Numbered from the stretch's first letter, positions 1 through 13,545 are shown. The stretch: DNA of 64,000 bases from JADJOY01 sp016713535 [NCBI: Deltaproteobacteria bacterium] (GCA_016713535.1 JADJOY010000004.1:124001-188000); one strand, 5' to 3'. Translations and numbers: made by a program. The notes: generated by a model not told the origin, from the letters alone.

Positions 1-2
1 TG

Positions 3-1790
3 GGCGCGGCGCCCGCGCCCGGCTTCGACTCGAACCCCGCGCCGGGCAACACCCTCGTGCTGAGCACCACCGTGGGGGTGAACACGTCCACGAGCGTCGC
101 GGTCTCGGAGAACGGCACCGCCACCCTCGACGTGAGCAACGTCTCGGTCGCCGGCTCGGCGACGCTCTCGCTCACCTCGTCGAGCTCGTTCCAGATCGTC
201 GATGGCGGCGCGTCCCAGGACGTGACCGTGCAGTGCTCGTCGGCGCAGGCGGGCCAGTTCAACGGCACCCTCACGATCACCCACAACGCCAACGGCAGCC
301 CGGCGACCTACCCGATCCAGTGCAACGTCACCCAGGCTCCGGCGCCTGGCTTCGGCTCGAACCCGCCGGCCGGCAACACCCTGGTGATCGGCACCACGCC
401 CAACGTCGCGGCCACCACCGACGTGGTGGTGTCGGAGACCGGCACCGCGACACTCTCGGTGAGCAGTGTGGCGGTGAGCGGCTCGGCGGCGCTCTCGCGC
501 ACCACCGCCGCGTCGTTCCAGATCGTCGACGGCGGCCCGTCGCAGACGGTGACCGTCCAGTGCCTCGCCTCGCAGATCGGGCAGTACGACGGCACGCTGA
601 CCGTGACCCACGACGCCAACGGCAGCCCGGCCACCTATCCGGTCCAGTGCAACGTTACTGCGGCGCCGACGCCGGCCTACAGCTCGAGCCCGGCGCCCGG
701 CACGCTCATCCCGCTCATCACCACGCCGGGAGTCACGGCGAGCGATGCCATCGCGGTCTCCGAGGCGGGTAGCGCGACCTTGGTGGTGAGCAACGTCGCG
801 CTGAGCGGCGATCCCGAGATCACGCTCACGAGCGCCGCGTCCTTCCAGATCCCCGACGGCGGCGCATCGCAGGACATCACGTTCCAGTGCAGCTCGGCGT
901 CGGCGGGCTCGTTCGCTTCGACCCTGACGGTCACGCACAACGGCGCCGGCAGCCCGGCGCAGTACGCGATCACCTGCAGCGTCAACGTGCCGCCGCAGGG
1001 GGCGGTCGAGGGTGACTTCGACGCCGACGGCAAGCCCGACATGATGTGGGAGGATCCCAGCAACGGCTCGCTCCTGCTGTGGTTCATGAACGGGACGCAG
1101 CGCCTCGGCTTCCATGCCCTCAGCCCGTCGAAGGCGCCCGGCGCCACCTGGCACGTGAAGGGCTCGGGCGACTTCAACGGCGATGGCCGCACCGACCTGC
1201 TCTTCCAGGACGCCACCACCGGCGCGATGAAGGTGTGGTTCATGAAGGGCTACAAGCGCATCGGCGAGGCCGACGTGACGCCCGCCAACGTGAACAACCC
1301 GCTCCTCGAGGTGGTCGCCGTCGGGGACTTCAACGACGACGGCAAGCCCGACGTGCTGCGCCAGCAGTTCGGCAAGATGCCGATGAACGTGGTGTTCCTG
1401 AACGGCGCATCGGCGGTGGGACAGGTGACCTTCAACCCCGAGAAGGCGACCACCACCAAGAGCCGCACCCTGGGCGCGCCGGACATGAACGGCGACGGCA
1501 AGCCCGACATCCTGTTCGCCCTCAAGGGCAAGCTCTCGGTGTGGTTCATGGACGGCACCAAGCGGATCGGCACCGCCGACCTCACGCCGGCCAACGCCGC
1601 CACCTCGAAGGACGTGGTCGTCGGTAGCGCCGACTACGACGGCGACGGCAACGTGGACCTGTTGTTCCAGAACAAGCAGACCAGATTGCTCACCCTGTGG
1701 TTCATGAACGGGGTGAACCGGCTCTCGAGCTCGGCGACGTCGCCGGCGAAGGAGACCAACGCCAGCTGGACGATCGTAGCGCCGCGGTAA
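3..1790 (+). CDS. Secreted Ig-like repeat and FG-GAP/VCBS protein, 5' end missing
   Basis: The reading frame is open from the left edge, so the N-terminus and any signal peptide lie outside the window. The visible part has three tandem Ig-like beta-sandwich repeats of about 105 residues, of the choice-of-anchor-D type. Each ends with a TVTHxxxGSPAxY-type strand and carries a conserved cysteine pair (VQC..., QCNV), which suggests disulfides in an exported protein. The C-terminal 260 residues hold five FG-GAP/VCBS calcium loops (DFDADGKPD, DFNGDGRTD, DFNDDGKPD, DMNGDGKPD, DYDGDGNVD) alternating with LWFMNG strands. A cell-surface or secreted binding role is inferred from family architecture; the ligand is unknown. 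A strong terminator follows. The same tail recurs in the gene at 2089. Confidence 0.85.
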   Translation, partial: GAAPAPGFDSNPAPGNTLVLSTTVGVNTSTSVAVSENGTATLDVSNVSVAGSATLSLTSSSSFQIVDGGASQDVTVQCSSAQAGQFNGTLTITHNANGSPATYPIQCNVTQAPAPGFGSNPPAGNTLVIGTTPNVAATTDVVVSETGTATLSVSSVAVSGSAALSRTTAASFQIVDGGPSQTVTVQCLASQIGQYDGTLTVTHDANGSPATYPVQCNVTAAPTPAYSSSPAPGTLIPLITTPGVTASDAIAVSEAGSATLVVSNVALSGDPEITLTSAASFQIPDGGASQDITFQCSSASAGSFASTLTVTHNGAGSPAQYAITCSVNVPPQGAVEGDFDADGKPDMMWEDPSNGSLLLWFMNGTQRLGFHALSPSKAPGATWHVKGSGDFNGDGRTDLLFQDATTGAMKVWFMKGYKRIGEADVTPANVNNPLLEVVAVGDFNDDGKPDVLRQQFGKMPMNVVFLNGASAVGQVTFNPEKATTTKSRTLGAPDMNGDGKPDILFALKGKLSVWFMDGTKRIGTADLTPANAATSKDVVVGSADYDGDGNVDLLFQNKQTRLLTLWFMNGVNRLSSSATSPAKETNASWTIVAPR

Positions 1791-1808
1791 TCCTTCCTCG
1801 GTCGACCC

Positions 1809-1849
1809 GGCCCGGGCCTCGCGCAAGTGCGCGGGGCTCGGGCCTTTTT
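1809..1849 (+). terminator. Rho-independent terminator after the first FG-GAP gene
   Basis: A 16-bp stem with two G-U pairs (left arm 1809-1824, right arm 1829-1844) closes a 4-base loop and is followed directly by TTTTT. It lies 19 bases after the stop codon. The rest of the gap to the next start (to 2088) shows no gene. Confidence 0.9.
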
Positions 1850-2088
1850 CGTTCATGGTCTGCGAGGTAACGCCGGGGCCCGGTCGACCTGCGGGCGTCG
1901 CTGTAACCCGCCGGAAACTGCAGTAAATTTTCGCCCACCCCTCAAGCCGGGCACGGCGGTTGCCGATGGAGGCGGTGTCGGGTCCCGACGGGGCCGTCGA
2001 CCGACCCGACTCCCAACACCGACGCGATCGCTCGATCGCGCCCGCCAAACCATTCCGCCGCGCGGCGGAGCATGTGCTGGAGGGGTCC

Positions 2089-5000
2089 ATGAATCACCCG
2101 TTGCTGCGGCTGTCGATCACCCGTGGTTCTCGAGCTCGAATGAGGCGAGCGGCGTCGTTCGTCCTGGTGGCGCTCGCGCTCGTCCTTCCCGTCCCGGTGA
2201 TGGCCGCGACCATCGTGGTGAACTCCTCGACCGATGTGCTGAACGGCAGCGACGGCGGGTGCACGTTGCGCGAGGCGCTCGCCAACGCCGACGCCAACGC
2301 CGCGACCTACGCGGACTGCGCCGCCGGTGTGGCGTCGCCGACCGTCGACCAGATCCACTTCTCGGGCGTGTCCTCGATCACGCTGACCGGGGTCGAGCTC
2401 CCGATCTCCGAGTCGGTGGAGATCGACGGGCCAGTCACGATCGACGGCGGCGGCGCGGGGCGCAGCGCGCGCATCCTGCACGTCACCGCCGGCACCCTGA
2501 CGGCGCGCGACGTGATCTTCCAGAATGCGATCGCCGCGGGCGGCGCGGCGATCCTCGCCGCCAACGCGAACCTCGATCTCACCGACTGCACCTTCGACCA
2601 CAACACCGCCTCGAGCAGCGCCGGTGGCGCCGTCTCCACGTCGGCCGGCAACGTCACGTTGACCCGGGTCACGTTCACCGACAACGCGGCCGCGGCGGGG
2701 GACGGCGGCGCCCTGTGGGTGTCGCTCACCAACGACACGCTGGCGGTCGCGGACGGCGTCTTCACCGACAACGCGGCGAGCAACGCGGGCGGCGCCCTCT
2801 ACGTGGCCGGCACCGGCACCGGCGGCGCCACGATCACCGGCACGAGCTTCCTCGGCAACTCGTGCACCAACACCAGCGCCTCGAAGGGCGGCGGCGCGAT
2901 CTACGACGCGGTCGCGTCGACCGCCGGCACGGTGATCTCGCTCTCGACCTTCGACTCGAACGTCGCCACCGCTGCCCAGGGCGGCGCGATCTTCAACGCC
3001 GCGTCGGCCTCGGGCACCACCGTCACCGACACCCTCTTCGAGAGCAACCAGGCCCCCGGGCCGGGCATCAGCCAGGGCTTCGGCGGCGCGATCCACAACC
3101 TCGGCCACCTCGCGGTGGTGACCTCGAGCTTCCACGGCAACAGCGCGGCCCGCAGCGGCGCCGCGCTCAGCAACCGCGCCGCCGGTAGCATCACCGTGAC
3201 GCTCGCGAACTCGACGATCGGAGGCAACACGGCCGGTCTCTCGGGCGGCGGCGTCTGGAATCTCGCTGGCTCGAAGATCGAGACCCGCAACGTGACGGTC
3301 GCCTCGAACACGATCGTGTCGTCGGCCTACGGCGGCGCCAACGTGTGGAACGACGGCGCCTTCACCATCCTCAACACGATCATCGCCGACGGCATCGGCA
3401 CCACCGGCTGCGGCCCGACCTCGCTCACCAACAACAACGGTGACGGCAACCTCCAGTATCCGGCCGCGAGCTGCGGCGCCGGCCCCGCCGCGATCCCTGC
3501 CGGCGATCCCGCGCTCGGCACGCCCGCCTACGACGGTGGCCCTGCCGGCTTGCTGGTCATGTCGCTCGGCGCGGGCAGCGCGGCGATCGGCGCCGGCAAC
3601 GCGGCCACCTGCGCCGCCGCGCCGATCTCGTCCCTCGACCAGCGCGGCACCGCGCGTCCGCTGCCGGTCGCCACGACCTGCGACTCCGGCGCCTACGAAT
3701 CGGGTCGCATCGCCGGCTTCTCGTCGAGCCCGGTCCCCGGCTCGACGGTTCCGATCACGGTGTACGCGGGCTCGACCGACAGCGGGAAGGTGACGGTCTC
3801 GGAGACCTGCGGCGACGCCGAGATCACCCTCGCTTCGGCCACCTCGTTCACGGTCGCCGACGGCGCGGCACCGGCGGACGTCACCGTCGAGTGCACGTCG
3901 CTCTCGGTCGGCGTCTACACCGCGACGCTCTCGATCGCCCACGACGGCGGCGCGAGCCCCTCGACCTACACCGTGAGCTGCCAGGTCCTGCCGCCACCGG
4001 CGCCGATCTACGCGTCGAGCCCGGCGGGCGGGAGCACCCTCGACCTCACCACCGTCGCCGGCACCCCGAGACCAAGGACGTGGTGGTGTCGAACACCGGT
4101 AACGCGACGATGCACGTGACCGCCGTGTCGGTGACCGGTGATCCCGAGATCTCGCTGACCACCCCGGGCTCGTTCCAGATCGCGAGCGGCGGCGGCGATG
4201 AGACCGTCACCGTGCAGTGCTCGGCGGTGAACGGCGGCTCGTACGCGGCGACGCTCAGCGTGACCCACGACGCGGTCGGCAGCCCGGCCTCGTACCCGGT
4301 GACCTGCGACGTGGCCGAGCCCGGCTTCGCCTCCAGCCCGGCGCCAGGCGCCACGCTCTCGCTCGCCACCCTCGCCGGCACGCCGACCTCGACCGACGTG
4401 GTCGTGTCCGAGACCAGCGATGCGACGCTCTCGGTCTCCAACGTCGCGGTGACCGGTGATCCCGAGCTCGCGCTATCGACCGCCAGCTCGTTCCAGATCG
4501 CCGATGGCGGCGCCTCGGTGACCGTGACGGTGGAGTGCTCGGCCGTGCTGGTCGGCACCTACACCGGCACGCTCACGATCACCCACGACGCCGACGGCAG
4601 CCCGGCCTCGTACGCGGTGAGCTGCGAGGTGGCGCCGGTGCCCGTGCAGGGCTACTCCTCGAGCCCGGCTCCGGGGGCGACCCTGAACCTCGGTACGGTA
4701 GCTGGCACCCCGACCACAACGGACGTCGTCGTCAGCGAGACCGGCAACACCACGCTGGTGGTGACCAGTGTGGCGGTGAGCGGTGACGCGGCGCTCTCGC
4801 TGGTCACGCCCAGCTCGTTCCAGATCGCCGACGGCGGTGCCTCCGAGACCCTCACGGTGCAGTGCTCGTCGGCCCAGGTCGGCACCTACACCGGCAGCCT
4901 CACCGTGACCCACGGCGGCGACGGCAGCCCCGCGATCTACCCGATCTCGTGCAGCGTCACCGCGGTGCCGATGCCGGGCTTCGCCTCGGATCCGGCCCCC

Positions 5001-6443
5001 GAGTCGACGATCCCGATCACCACGGTGGCCGGCACTCCGCTGAGCTCGAACATCGTCGTGTCCGAGACCGGCAATCTGCCGCTGGTGGTGAGCGATGTGT
5101 CACTGACCGGCGATCCCGAGATCTCGCTGCTCACGCCGACCTCGTTCACGATCGCCGACGGCGATCCGTCACAGGCGGTGTCGGTGCAGTGCGACGCGGC
5201 GAACGCGGGTGACTACAGCGCCACCCTCACGATTTCCCACAACGCCTTCGCGCCGGGTTCACCGCTGATCCGGACCCACGTCGAGCAAGCGACCTACACG
5301 ATCGACTGCACGGTGTCCGCGGCGGCCGCGCCGGGCTACGCCTCGGTGCCGTCGGTGGGCGCCACCATCCCGATGATCACCGGCCGCGGCATCCCGGCCG
5401 ACGAACGCATCACCGTGAGCGACAGCGGCAACGCGATCCTCGAGGTCAGCGACATCGAGGTGACCGGTGACGCGGCCATCACGCTCACCAGCGCCACGTC
5501 GTTCGTCCTCGACTACCGCGCGCCCTCGCACGACATCACCTTCCGCTGTGCCTCCGCGACGTCCGGCTCGTTCGCCGCGGTGATCACGGTCCACCACAAC
5601 GCCGGCGCCTCGGCCCAGTACGCGGTGAGCTGCAACGTGGGCGGCATCGCGGGAGACACCCGCGGTGACTTCGACGGCGACGGCCATCCCGACCTGGTGT
5701 GGGAAGACCAGCGCGACGGCTCGCTCTCGGTGTGGCTCATGAACGGCGCGCAGCGGCTCGCGCAGCGGCCCCTCGACCCCAGCCACACGCCCGGCGCGAG
5801 CTGGCACGTGGTGGGCTCGGGCGACTTCAACGGCGACGCCAAAGCCGACCTGCTGCTGCAGAACTCCTCGACCGGTGCGATGAAGGTGTGGTTCATGAAC
5901 GCGATGCACAAGTTCGGCGAGGCCGACGTCACGCCGAGCTCGATCGCCGATCCCAAGCAGGTGGTGGTCGCGGTGGCGGACATGAACGGTGACGGGCGGC
6001 CCGACGTGGTCCGCCAGGTGCCCGGCAAGATGCCGATGAACGTGGTGTTCCTGAAGGGTGCCTCGGTCCTCGGTCAGACCAGCATCAATCCGGACAAGGC
6101 GTCGAAGACCTCGGCGAAGGTGCTCGGTGCGCCGGACCTCGACGACGACGGCAAGCCGGACTTCCTGTTCACCAACAAGGGCCAGCTCATGGTGATGTTC
6201 ATGGACGGCGTGACCCGCACCGGCACGGCGAGCCTCGATCCGTCGGCCGCGCCCACGACCAAGGACATGCTGGTCGGCAACGCGGACTTCAACGGTGACG
6301 GCAAGACCGACCTGCTCTTCGAGAACCGCAAGAGCGGTGCGCTGGTGCTGTGGACGATGAACGGCATCCACCGGCTCAACGCGGTGCCGACGGCCCCTGC
6401 CAAGGAGGTGGACCCCCACTTGGTGATCGCGGCACCTCGCTGA
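2089..6443 (+). pseudogene. CSLREA / beta-helix / Ig-like / FG-GAP surface protein, frameshifted
   Basis: The start ATG at 2089 follows AGGGG and opens a signal peptide (basic start, then FVLVALALVLPVPVMAA). Next come a CSLREA-type segment (GGCTLREAL), about 450 residues of Gly/Ala/Asn/Thr-rich right-handed beta-helix, five to six Ig-like repeats with cysteine pairs, and a five-copy FG-GAP/VCBS tail matching the upstream gene. The frame breaks at the CCCC run at 4064-4067: the left frame stops at 4119, and the right frame continues from ETKDVVVSNTG to 6443. One extra C restores GTP-ETK-DVVV, aligned without gap to the sister repeats (GTPTSTDVVV, GTPTTTDVVV), and gives about 1451 residues. The break is therefore a one-base deletion, real or a sequencing error. 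Export to the surface is likely; the ligand is unknown. Confidence 0.8.
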
Positions 6444-6462
6444 ACCGGACGTAGTTCGTCCG

Positions 6463-6497
6463 AGGGGCCACCGGGCAACCGGTGGCCCCTTCTTTCG
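6463..6497 (+). terminator. Rho-independent terminator after the second FG-GAP gene
   Basis: A perfect 12-bp stem (6463-6474 with 6479-6490) closes a GCAA loop, followed by the T-rich TCTTTCGTT. It begins 20 bases after the stop codon and closes the surface-protein pair. Confidence 0.9.
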
Positions 6498-6520
6498 TTC
6501 TCCAGGGATCGATCGGCCTG

Positions 6521-6595
6521 TGGCGGGCGGCCGCTTCGTCGGCCGCCCCAACTCCATCCCGGGGTCGTCGACGAAGCGACGACCCTCCAGCCGGT
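6521..6595 (-). repeat. Two-hairpin intergenic repeat, copy 1
   Basis: On the minus strand this begins CTGGAGGGTCGTCG and folds into two hairpins separated by a short G-rich spacer: GGTCGTCG...CGACGACC, then GGCGGCCG...CGGCCGCC. It matches the plus-strand element at 61812-61885 over about 74 bases, with paired changes in the second stem. It lies between convergent transcription units. It is not an insertion sequence: no transposase or target duplication is visible. Confidence 0.75.
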
Positions 6596-6598
6596 AGG

Positions 6599-8782
<2,184 letters not shown>

Positions 8783-8817
8783 GGGTCAGCGCGGTGCGCG
8801 AGCCGCTGCGGGAGCGC

Positions 8818-8930
8818 CGCGGGGGGACGGAGCCCCCCGCGCTACGAGCACCTTCGTAGCGACGGGGGTTCCATCCCCCGTCGCCGGCTCCACGCGGTCT
8901 CCGTGAGCGGCCCAGATGGAACGATTCACC
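8818..8930 (-). repeat. Three-hairpin repeat, copy 1
   Basis: Three perfect hairpins follow one another: CGCGGGGGG...CCCCCCGCG (8818-8841), CTACGA...TCGTAG, and CGACGGGGG...CCCCCGTCG ending near 8884. A flank to 8930, read on the minus strand, contains TCTGGGCCGCTCACGGA. The same order and flank recur in copies at 19673 and 52892 (plus strand), and a longer variant lies at 12119. It sits in the gap between the regulator and the fused E1. Confidence 0.85.
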
Positions 8931-8948
8931 GCCGCTCCGTCGCGCCGC

Positions 8949-9578
8949 TCATTCCCGGAAGGCGCGCCCGAGCGGGCTCTCAGGGAGGGCGCGACGCGCC
9001 TGCGCGACGCACGCGATCAGCCGCGCCGGGCCGCCCTCGACGGCGCGCAGCGTGTGGCGCAGCCGCGAGTCGTAGTAGATCGAGTCGCCCGGCGAGAGCC
9101 GGTGCACCTCGCCGCCCACCTCGACCTCGAGCCTCCCTGCGAGCACGAACAGGAACTCCTCGCCGTCGTGCGCCGAGTGCGGGAACGCACCTTCGCCCGC
9201 GGGCGGCACTTCGATCAGGAACGGCTCCATGAGCTTCTCGGTGAGCCGGTGCGAGAGCGCCTGGTAGCGGTAGTTGAGGCTCTCACCGGCCTCGGTGCGC
9301 GGCTGCACCGCCCAGCGCTCGCTGGCGCGCACCACCTCGACGCGGCTCAGGGCGTCGCTCTCGGTCTGGAAGAACCGGCTGATCGAGACGTCGAGGGCGC
9401 TCGCGATCTTGAGCAGCTCGCCGATCGCGGGCTCGGCGATCGAGGTCTCGTAGGCGTGCAGCCGGCTCTCGCTCAGCCCCGTGTCGCGCGCCAGGTCGTG
9501 GAGGCTGCGGCCGCGCTCCTCGCGCAGGCGCTGGATCTTGGCGCCCACCGCGAGGCGCAGGAATTCATCGTCCAGCAT
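8949..9578 (-). CDS. XRE-family regulator with C-terminal cupin
   Basis: This 209-residue protein has an N-terminal Cro/C1-type helix-turn-helix (about residues 10-65: IQRLREERGRSLHDLARDTG, then LSESRLHAYE) and a C-terminal cupin_2 barrel (about 125-190: EEFLFVLAGRLEVEVGG, SPGDSIYYDS). Such proteins are small-molecule-responsive repressors or activators. The ATG at 9578 is preferred over a GTG six bases upstream because AGGAG is correctly spaced only for the ATG. The gene starts two bases after the E2 stop, so it is translationally close to E2. It probably controls the surrounding dehydrogenase cluster; this is inference from position. Confidence 0.88.
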   Translation of the reverse strand: MLDDEFLRLAVGAKIQRLREERGRSLHDLARDTGLSESRLHAYETSIAEPAIGELLKIASALDVSISRFFQTESDALSRVEVVRASERWAVQPRTEAGESLNYRYQALSHRLTEKLMEPFLIEVPPAGEGAFPHSAHDGEEFLFVLAGRLEVEVGGEVHRLSPGDSIYYDSRLRHTLRAVEGGPARLIACVAQARRALPESPLGRAFRE

Positions 9579-9580
9579 GA

Positions 9581-10966
9581 TCACGCTCCTGCCTCGAAGA
9601 AGTCGGGGAAGTCGGCGGCCTCCAGGATGGCACGCAGGTCCTCGACGAAGCGCGCGCAGTGGAAGCCGTCGGCGACGCGGTGGTCGACGCTCATCGACAC
9701 GTTCATCACGTGGCGCGGCACCAGCTCGTCGCCCACGTAGCGCGCGCGTTTGCGAATCGCGTTGACGCCGAGGATGGCGCTCTCGGGGTGGTTCACGATC
9801 GGCGTCGACACGATGCCGCCCAGCTTGCCGAGGGAGGTGATGGTGAAGGTGCCGCCGCGTGCCTCCTCCGGACGTAGCCGGCCGGCGCGGGCGCGCTCGG
9901 AGAGGTCGCCGATCCGCGTCGCGAGTGCCGGGACGCCGAGCGCGGCGGCGTCGTGGATCACCGGCACCACGAGGCCGTCGTCTGTGGCGACGGCGACGCC
10001 GAGGTGGATCGCGGCCTTCATGACCAGCTCGCTCGCGTCGTCGTCGAGGCTCGCGTTGAGGAGTGGATGGGCCGGCAGGGTCCGGATCACGGCGCGCGCC
10101 AGGAACGCGAGCGGCGAGGGCGCCTCGCGTCCTTCCGCGGCGAGCCGCTCGCGGCGCGTCACCAGCTCGGTGAGGTCGATCTCCTCGACGTAGCTGAAGT
10201 GAGCGGTGCGGTGGCGCGCCTCGAGCAAGTGGCGCGCGATCGCGCGGCGCACGCCGCGCAGCGGCACGCGCTTCCAGTCGGGCGGATCGGGCGGACGCGG
10301 GGCGGGACTGGCCGGTGTGGTCGCGGCCGCGACGGCCGCCTCGAGCGGTGCCGACGGCGCTGGTTCGGGCGGAGGTGCGTTGCGCGCCGCCTCCTCGACG
10401 TCGCGGCGCATGATCCTGCCGCCCGGCCCCGAGCCGGCGAGGCGGGTCAGGTCGACGGCGAGCCGCCGCGCTAGCTCGCGCACCGCCGGGACCGCCTGCA
10501 CGCCGTCCTCGTCGAGACCGTGGCTCGCGCGCTGGTGGGAGACCGGCCTCGCCGGCATCCGCGGCGGATGGTGATCGGCGGCGGGAGCGCTCGCGGCCGG
10601 GCGACGTGGCGGAGGGGGCGCTGGCGGCGGCGCGGCGCGCGGCGGTGGTGGAGGTGGCGCGGCTCGAGGGGCCGGTTCGGGCGCCGCGCTCGGAGGCGAC
10701 GAGGGGGCCGCCTCAACGGTCGCCGCGCCGTCACCGTCCTCGATCTCGAGCAGCACCTCGCCCACCTTCACGACGTCGCCCTCGCGGAACCCGAGCCGCG
10801 CGATCTTCCCCGCGGCCGGCGACGGGATCTCGAACGACGCCTTGTCGGTCATCAGCTCGACGAGCGTCTGGTCGACCGCCACCACGTCGCCGACCTTGAC
10901 CTTCCACTCGACGACCTCGGCCTCGACGACTCCTTCGCCAATATCCGGCAACTTGAATCGAATCAT
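9581..10966 (-). CDS. bkdB: Dihydrolipoamide acyltransferase (E2) of branched-chain 2-oxoacid dehydrogenase
   Basis: This 461-residue E2 has one lipoyl domain (residues 1-80, lipoyl lysine in DKAS at about 42), a Pro/Ala linker (about 95-150), an E3/E1-binding domain (about 158-192, VRELARRLAVDLTRLAGSG) and the catalytic acyltransferase domain (about 230-461) with the active-site DHRVADG near 428-434. It transfers the acyl group from E1 to coenzyme A. It lies between the E1 beta gene and the XRE-cupin gene. A lipoamide dehydrogenase (E3) gene was not seen in this window and must be encoded elsewhere. Branched-chain rather than pyruvate specificity is inferred from the E1 alpha and beta types. 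Confidence 0.88.
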   Translation of the reverse strand: MIRFKLPDIGEGVVEAEVVEWKVKVGDVVAVDQTLVELMTDKASFEIPSPAAGKIARLGFREGDVVKVGEVLLEIEDGDGAATVEAAPSSPPSAAPEPAPRAAPPPPPPRAAPPPAPPPPRRPAASAPAADHHPPRMPARPVSHQRASHGLDEDGVQAVPAVRELARRLAVDLTRLAGSGPGGRIMRRDVEEAARNAPPPEPAPSAPLEAAVAAATTPASPAPRPPDPPDWKRVPLRGVRRAIARHLLEARHRTAHFSYVEEIDLTELVTRRERLAAEGREAPSPLAFLARAVIRTLPAHPLLNASLDDDASELVMKAAIHLGVAVATDDGLVVPVIHDAAALGVPALATRIGDLSERARAGRLRPEEARGGTFTITSLGKLGGIVSTPIVNHPESAILGVNAIRKRARYVGDELVPRHVMNVSMSVDHRVADGFHCARFVEDLRAILEAADFPDFFEAGA

Positions 10967-11109
10967 CTATTTCTCGGGGAGCGTGCGCGAAGCGCGCGCG
11001 GGTTCCGGATTCCCGGCCCGTCGGAGGCAGGCCCTCCGACCAAGGGGGGAGGCGCTTCGGAGGGACCGACTCCGTCGGCCCGCGGTCCACTCGGTGTGCT
11101 GGCTCACGC

Positions 11110-12090
<981 letters not shown>

Positions 12091-12118
12091 CGTGACGTTC
12101 GCTCTTCGTCTCAGCGCT

Positions 12119-12276
12119 CGCGGGGGGACGGAGCCCCCCGCGCTACGCGATCCACCGTCGTCCGCGGGGCGACGGGGCGCCCCGCGCTACGGACAGGAAC
12201 GTGGCGACGGGGGTTCCATTCCCCGCCGCCGGGTTCGATCGGCTTCCACGCGGAACGTGGATCGAACGATTCACGG
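12119..12276 (-). repeat. Three-hairpin repeat, copy 2 (expanded)
   Basis: This opens with the same CGCGGGGGG...CCCCCCGCG hairpin as copy 1 (12119-12142). It then has an extra GCGGGGCG...CGCCCCGC hairpin, a further CTACG block, and a G-rich hairpin (CGGGGGTTCCATTCCCCG). The flank on the minus strand contains GAATCGTTCGAT, shared with copy 1 (as GAATCGTTCCAT) and copy 4. It occupies nearly all of the gap between E1 alpha and E1 beta. Confidence 0.8.
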
Positions 12277-12281
12277 CGCTC

Positions 12282-13412
12282 TCACAGCTCCGACACCGGC
12301 TTGTCGGTCTTGGTGCGCCAGTAGCGCAGGTAGGCGTCGCGCTGCTCGACGAGCTGCGGGCCGGGCGCCTCGAGCACGTCGTCGAACAGGCTCTCGACCG
12401 CGGGCGGCGGGTGGCGCTCGCACTCGGTGAGGGTGTCGGTGATGCGCTTCTCCCACGCCTGTGTCGACGCCTGCTCGACCTCGTCGCTCCACAGCCCGCG
12501 CCAGCGCGCGTGGCGGCGCAGCCGCTCGAACGGGTCCATGCGGCTCCACTCCTCGGCCTCGGCGTCGGAGCGGTAGGCGGTGGGATCGTCGGCGGTGGAG
12601 TGGGCGCCGAGGCGGTAGGTGAGCGCCTCGATGAGCGTCGGTCCGCGGCCGGCGCGGGCGCGCTCGACGGCATCGCGGAGCGCGAACACCACCGCGAGCA
12701 GGTCGTTGCCGTCGATCTGGTAGCCGGGGAGGCCGTAGCCGTCGGCGCGCGCGGCCAGGCTCTCGGCTGCCGTCTGCACAGACTCGGGGGTGGAGATCGC
12801 GTAGCCGTTGTTGCGGATCACGTAGATCGCCGGCACCCAGAAGGCGCCGCTGAAGTTGAGGGCGGTGTGGAAGTCGCCCTGCGACGCGGTGCCCTCGCCG
12901 CAGAACGCGAGCGCCACCTCGCCGCTGCGGCGGATCTTGGAGGCGTAGGCGAAGCCGCACGCGTGCGGGAGCTGTGTTCCCACCGGGCTCGACACCGACG
13001 GGATTCCCCAGTCGCGGAACGCGTAGTGGACCGGCATCTGGCGGCCGAGGCACAGGTCGCGGCTGTTGCCGATGAGCTGGTTGAAGACGAGCGCGAGCGG
13101 CACGCGCCGCCACAAGAGGCAGCCGAGCTCGCGGTAGCTCAGGAAGATCGGGTCGGTGGTCTCGAGGCAGAAGGCGGCGCCGATGATCGTCGCCTCCTCG
13201 CCCCGGCTCGTCATGTAGAAGCCGAGCCGTCCCTGGCGCTGCAGCATCTGCAGGCGCCGGTCGAGGATCCGGTTGAGGACCATCGTGTCGAGGATGCGCT
13301 CGACGTCGTCGTCGGAGACGATCGCCTTGTGCTCATCGGCGCAGCTCCCGTCGTCGTTGAGGATGCCGAACGGTGGCGCGGCGGGGCGCGGGCGGGCGGT
13401 GGCGGCGGCCAT
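12282..13412 (-). CDS. bkdA1: 2-oxoisovalerate dehydrogenase E1 alpha subunit
   Basis: This 376-residue subunit has a thiamine diphosphate motif GEGTASQGD at about 172-180 followed by N in ALNFSG. It also has the branched-chain E1 alpha hallmarks GFYMTSRGEEA, LSYRELGCLLWR and YRLGAHSTADDPT (phosphorylation-loop region). It decarboxylates branched-chain 2-oxoacids together with E1 beta. It is the first gene of the minus-strand cluster, so the promoter should lie above 13412. That upstream gap (to 13643) carries a minimal copy of the hairpin repeat. Confidence 0.92.
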   Translation of the reverse strand: MAAATARPRPAAPPFGILNDDGSCADEHKAIVSDDDVERILDTMVLNRILDRRLQMLQRQGRLGFYMTSRGEEATIIGAAFCLETTDPIFLSYRELGCLLWRRVPLALVFNQLIGNSRDLCLGRQMPVHYAFRDWGIPSVSSPVGTQLPHACGFAYASKIRRSGEVALAFCGEGTASQGDFHTALNFSGAFWVPAIYVIRNNGYAISTPESVQTAAESLAARADGYGLPGYQIDGNDLLAVVFALRDAVERARAGRGPTLIEALTYRLGAHSTADDPTAYRSDAEAEEWSRMDPFERLRRHARWRGLWSDEVEQASTQAWEKRITDTLTECERHPPPAVESLFDDVLEAPGPQLVEQRDAYLRYWRTKTDKPVSEL

Positions 13413-13512
13413 GGCGCGATCACGGCGGCGCCCCGCGTCGCGCGGCGCCTCGTCCGCGCCAGTCTATGCCCAATCGCCGCGCGGCGTTCGCGCCATTTCG
13501 CGAGCGATGGCT

Positions 13513-13545
13513 CGACGGGGGACGGAGCCCCCGTCGCTACGAATG
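13513..13545 (-). repeat. Minimal hairpin repeat upstream of E1 alpha
   Basis: A single perfect 9-bp hairpin, CGACGGGGG-ACGGAG-CCCCCGTCG (13513-13536), is followed by CTACGAA. It has the same stem and CTACG junction as the larger three-hairpin copies but lacks the other two stems. Confidence 0.7.

Noticed and set aside
1942-3942. 666-codon minus-strand frame opposite the beta-helix gene
   Set aside because: Low-complexity Arg/Gly/Ala/Val-rich product, a shadow of the repeat-rich sense gene.
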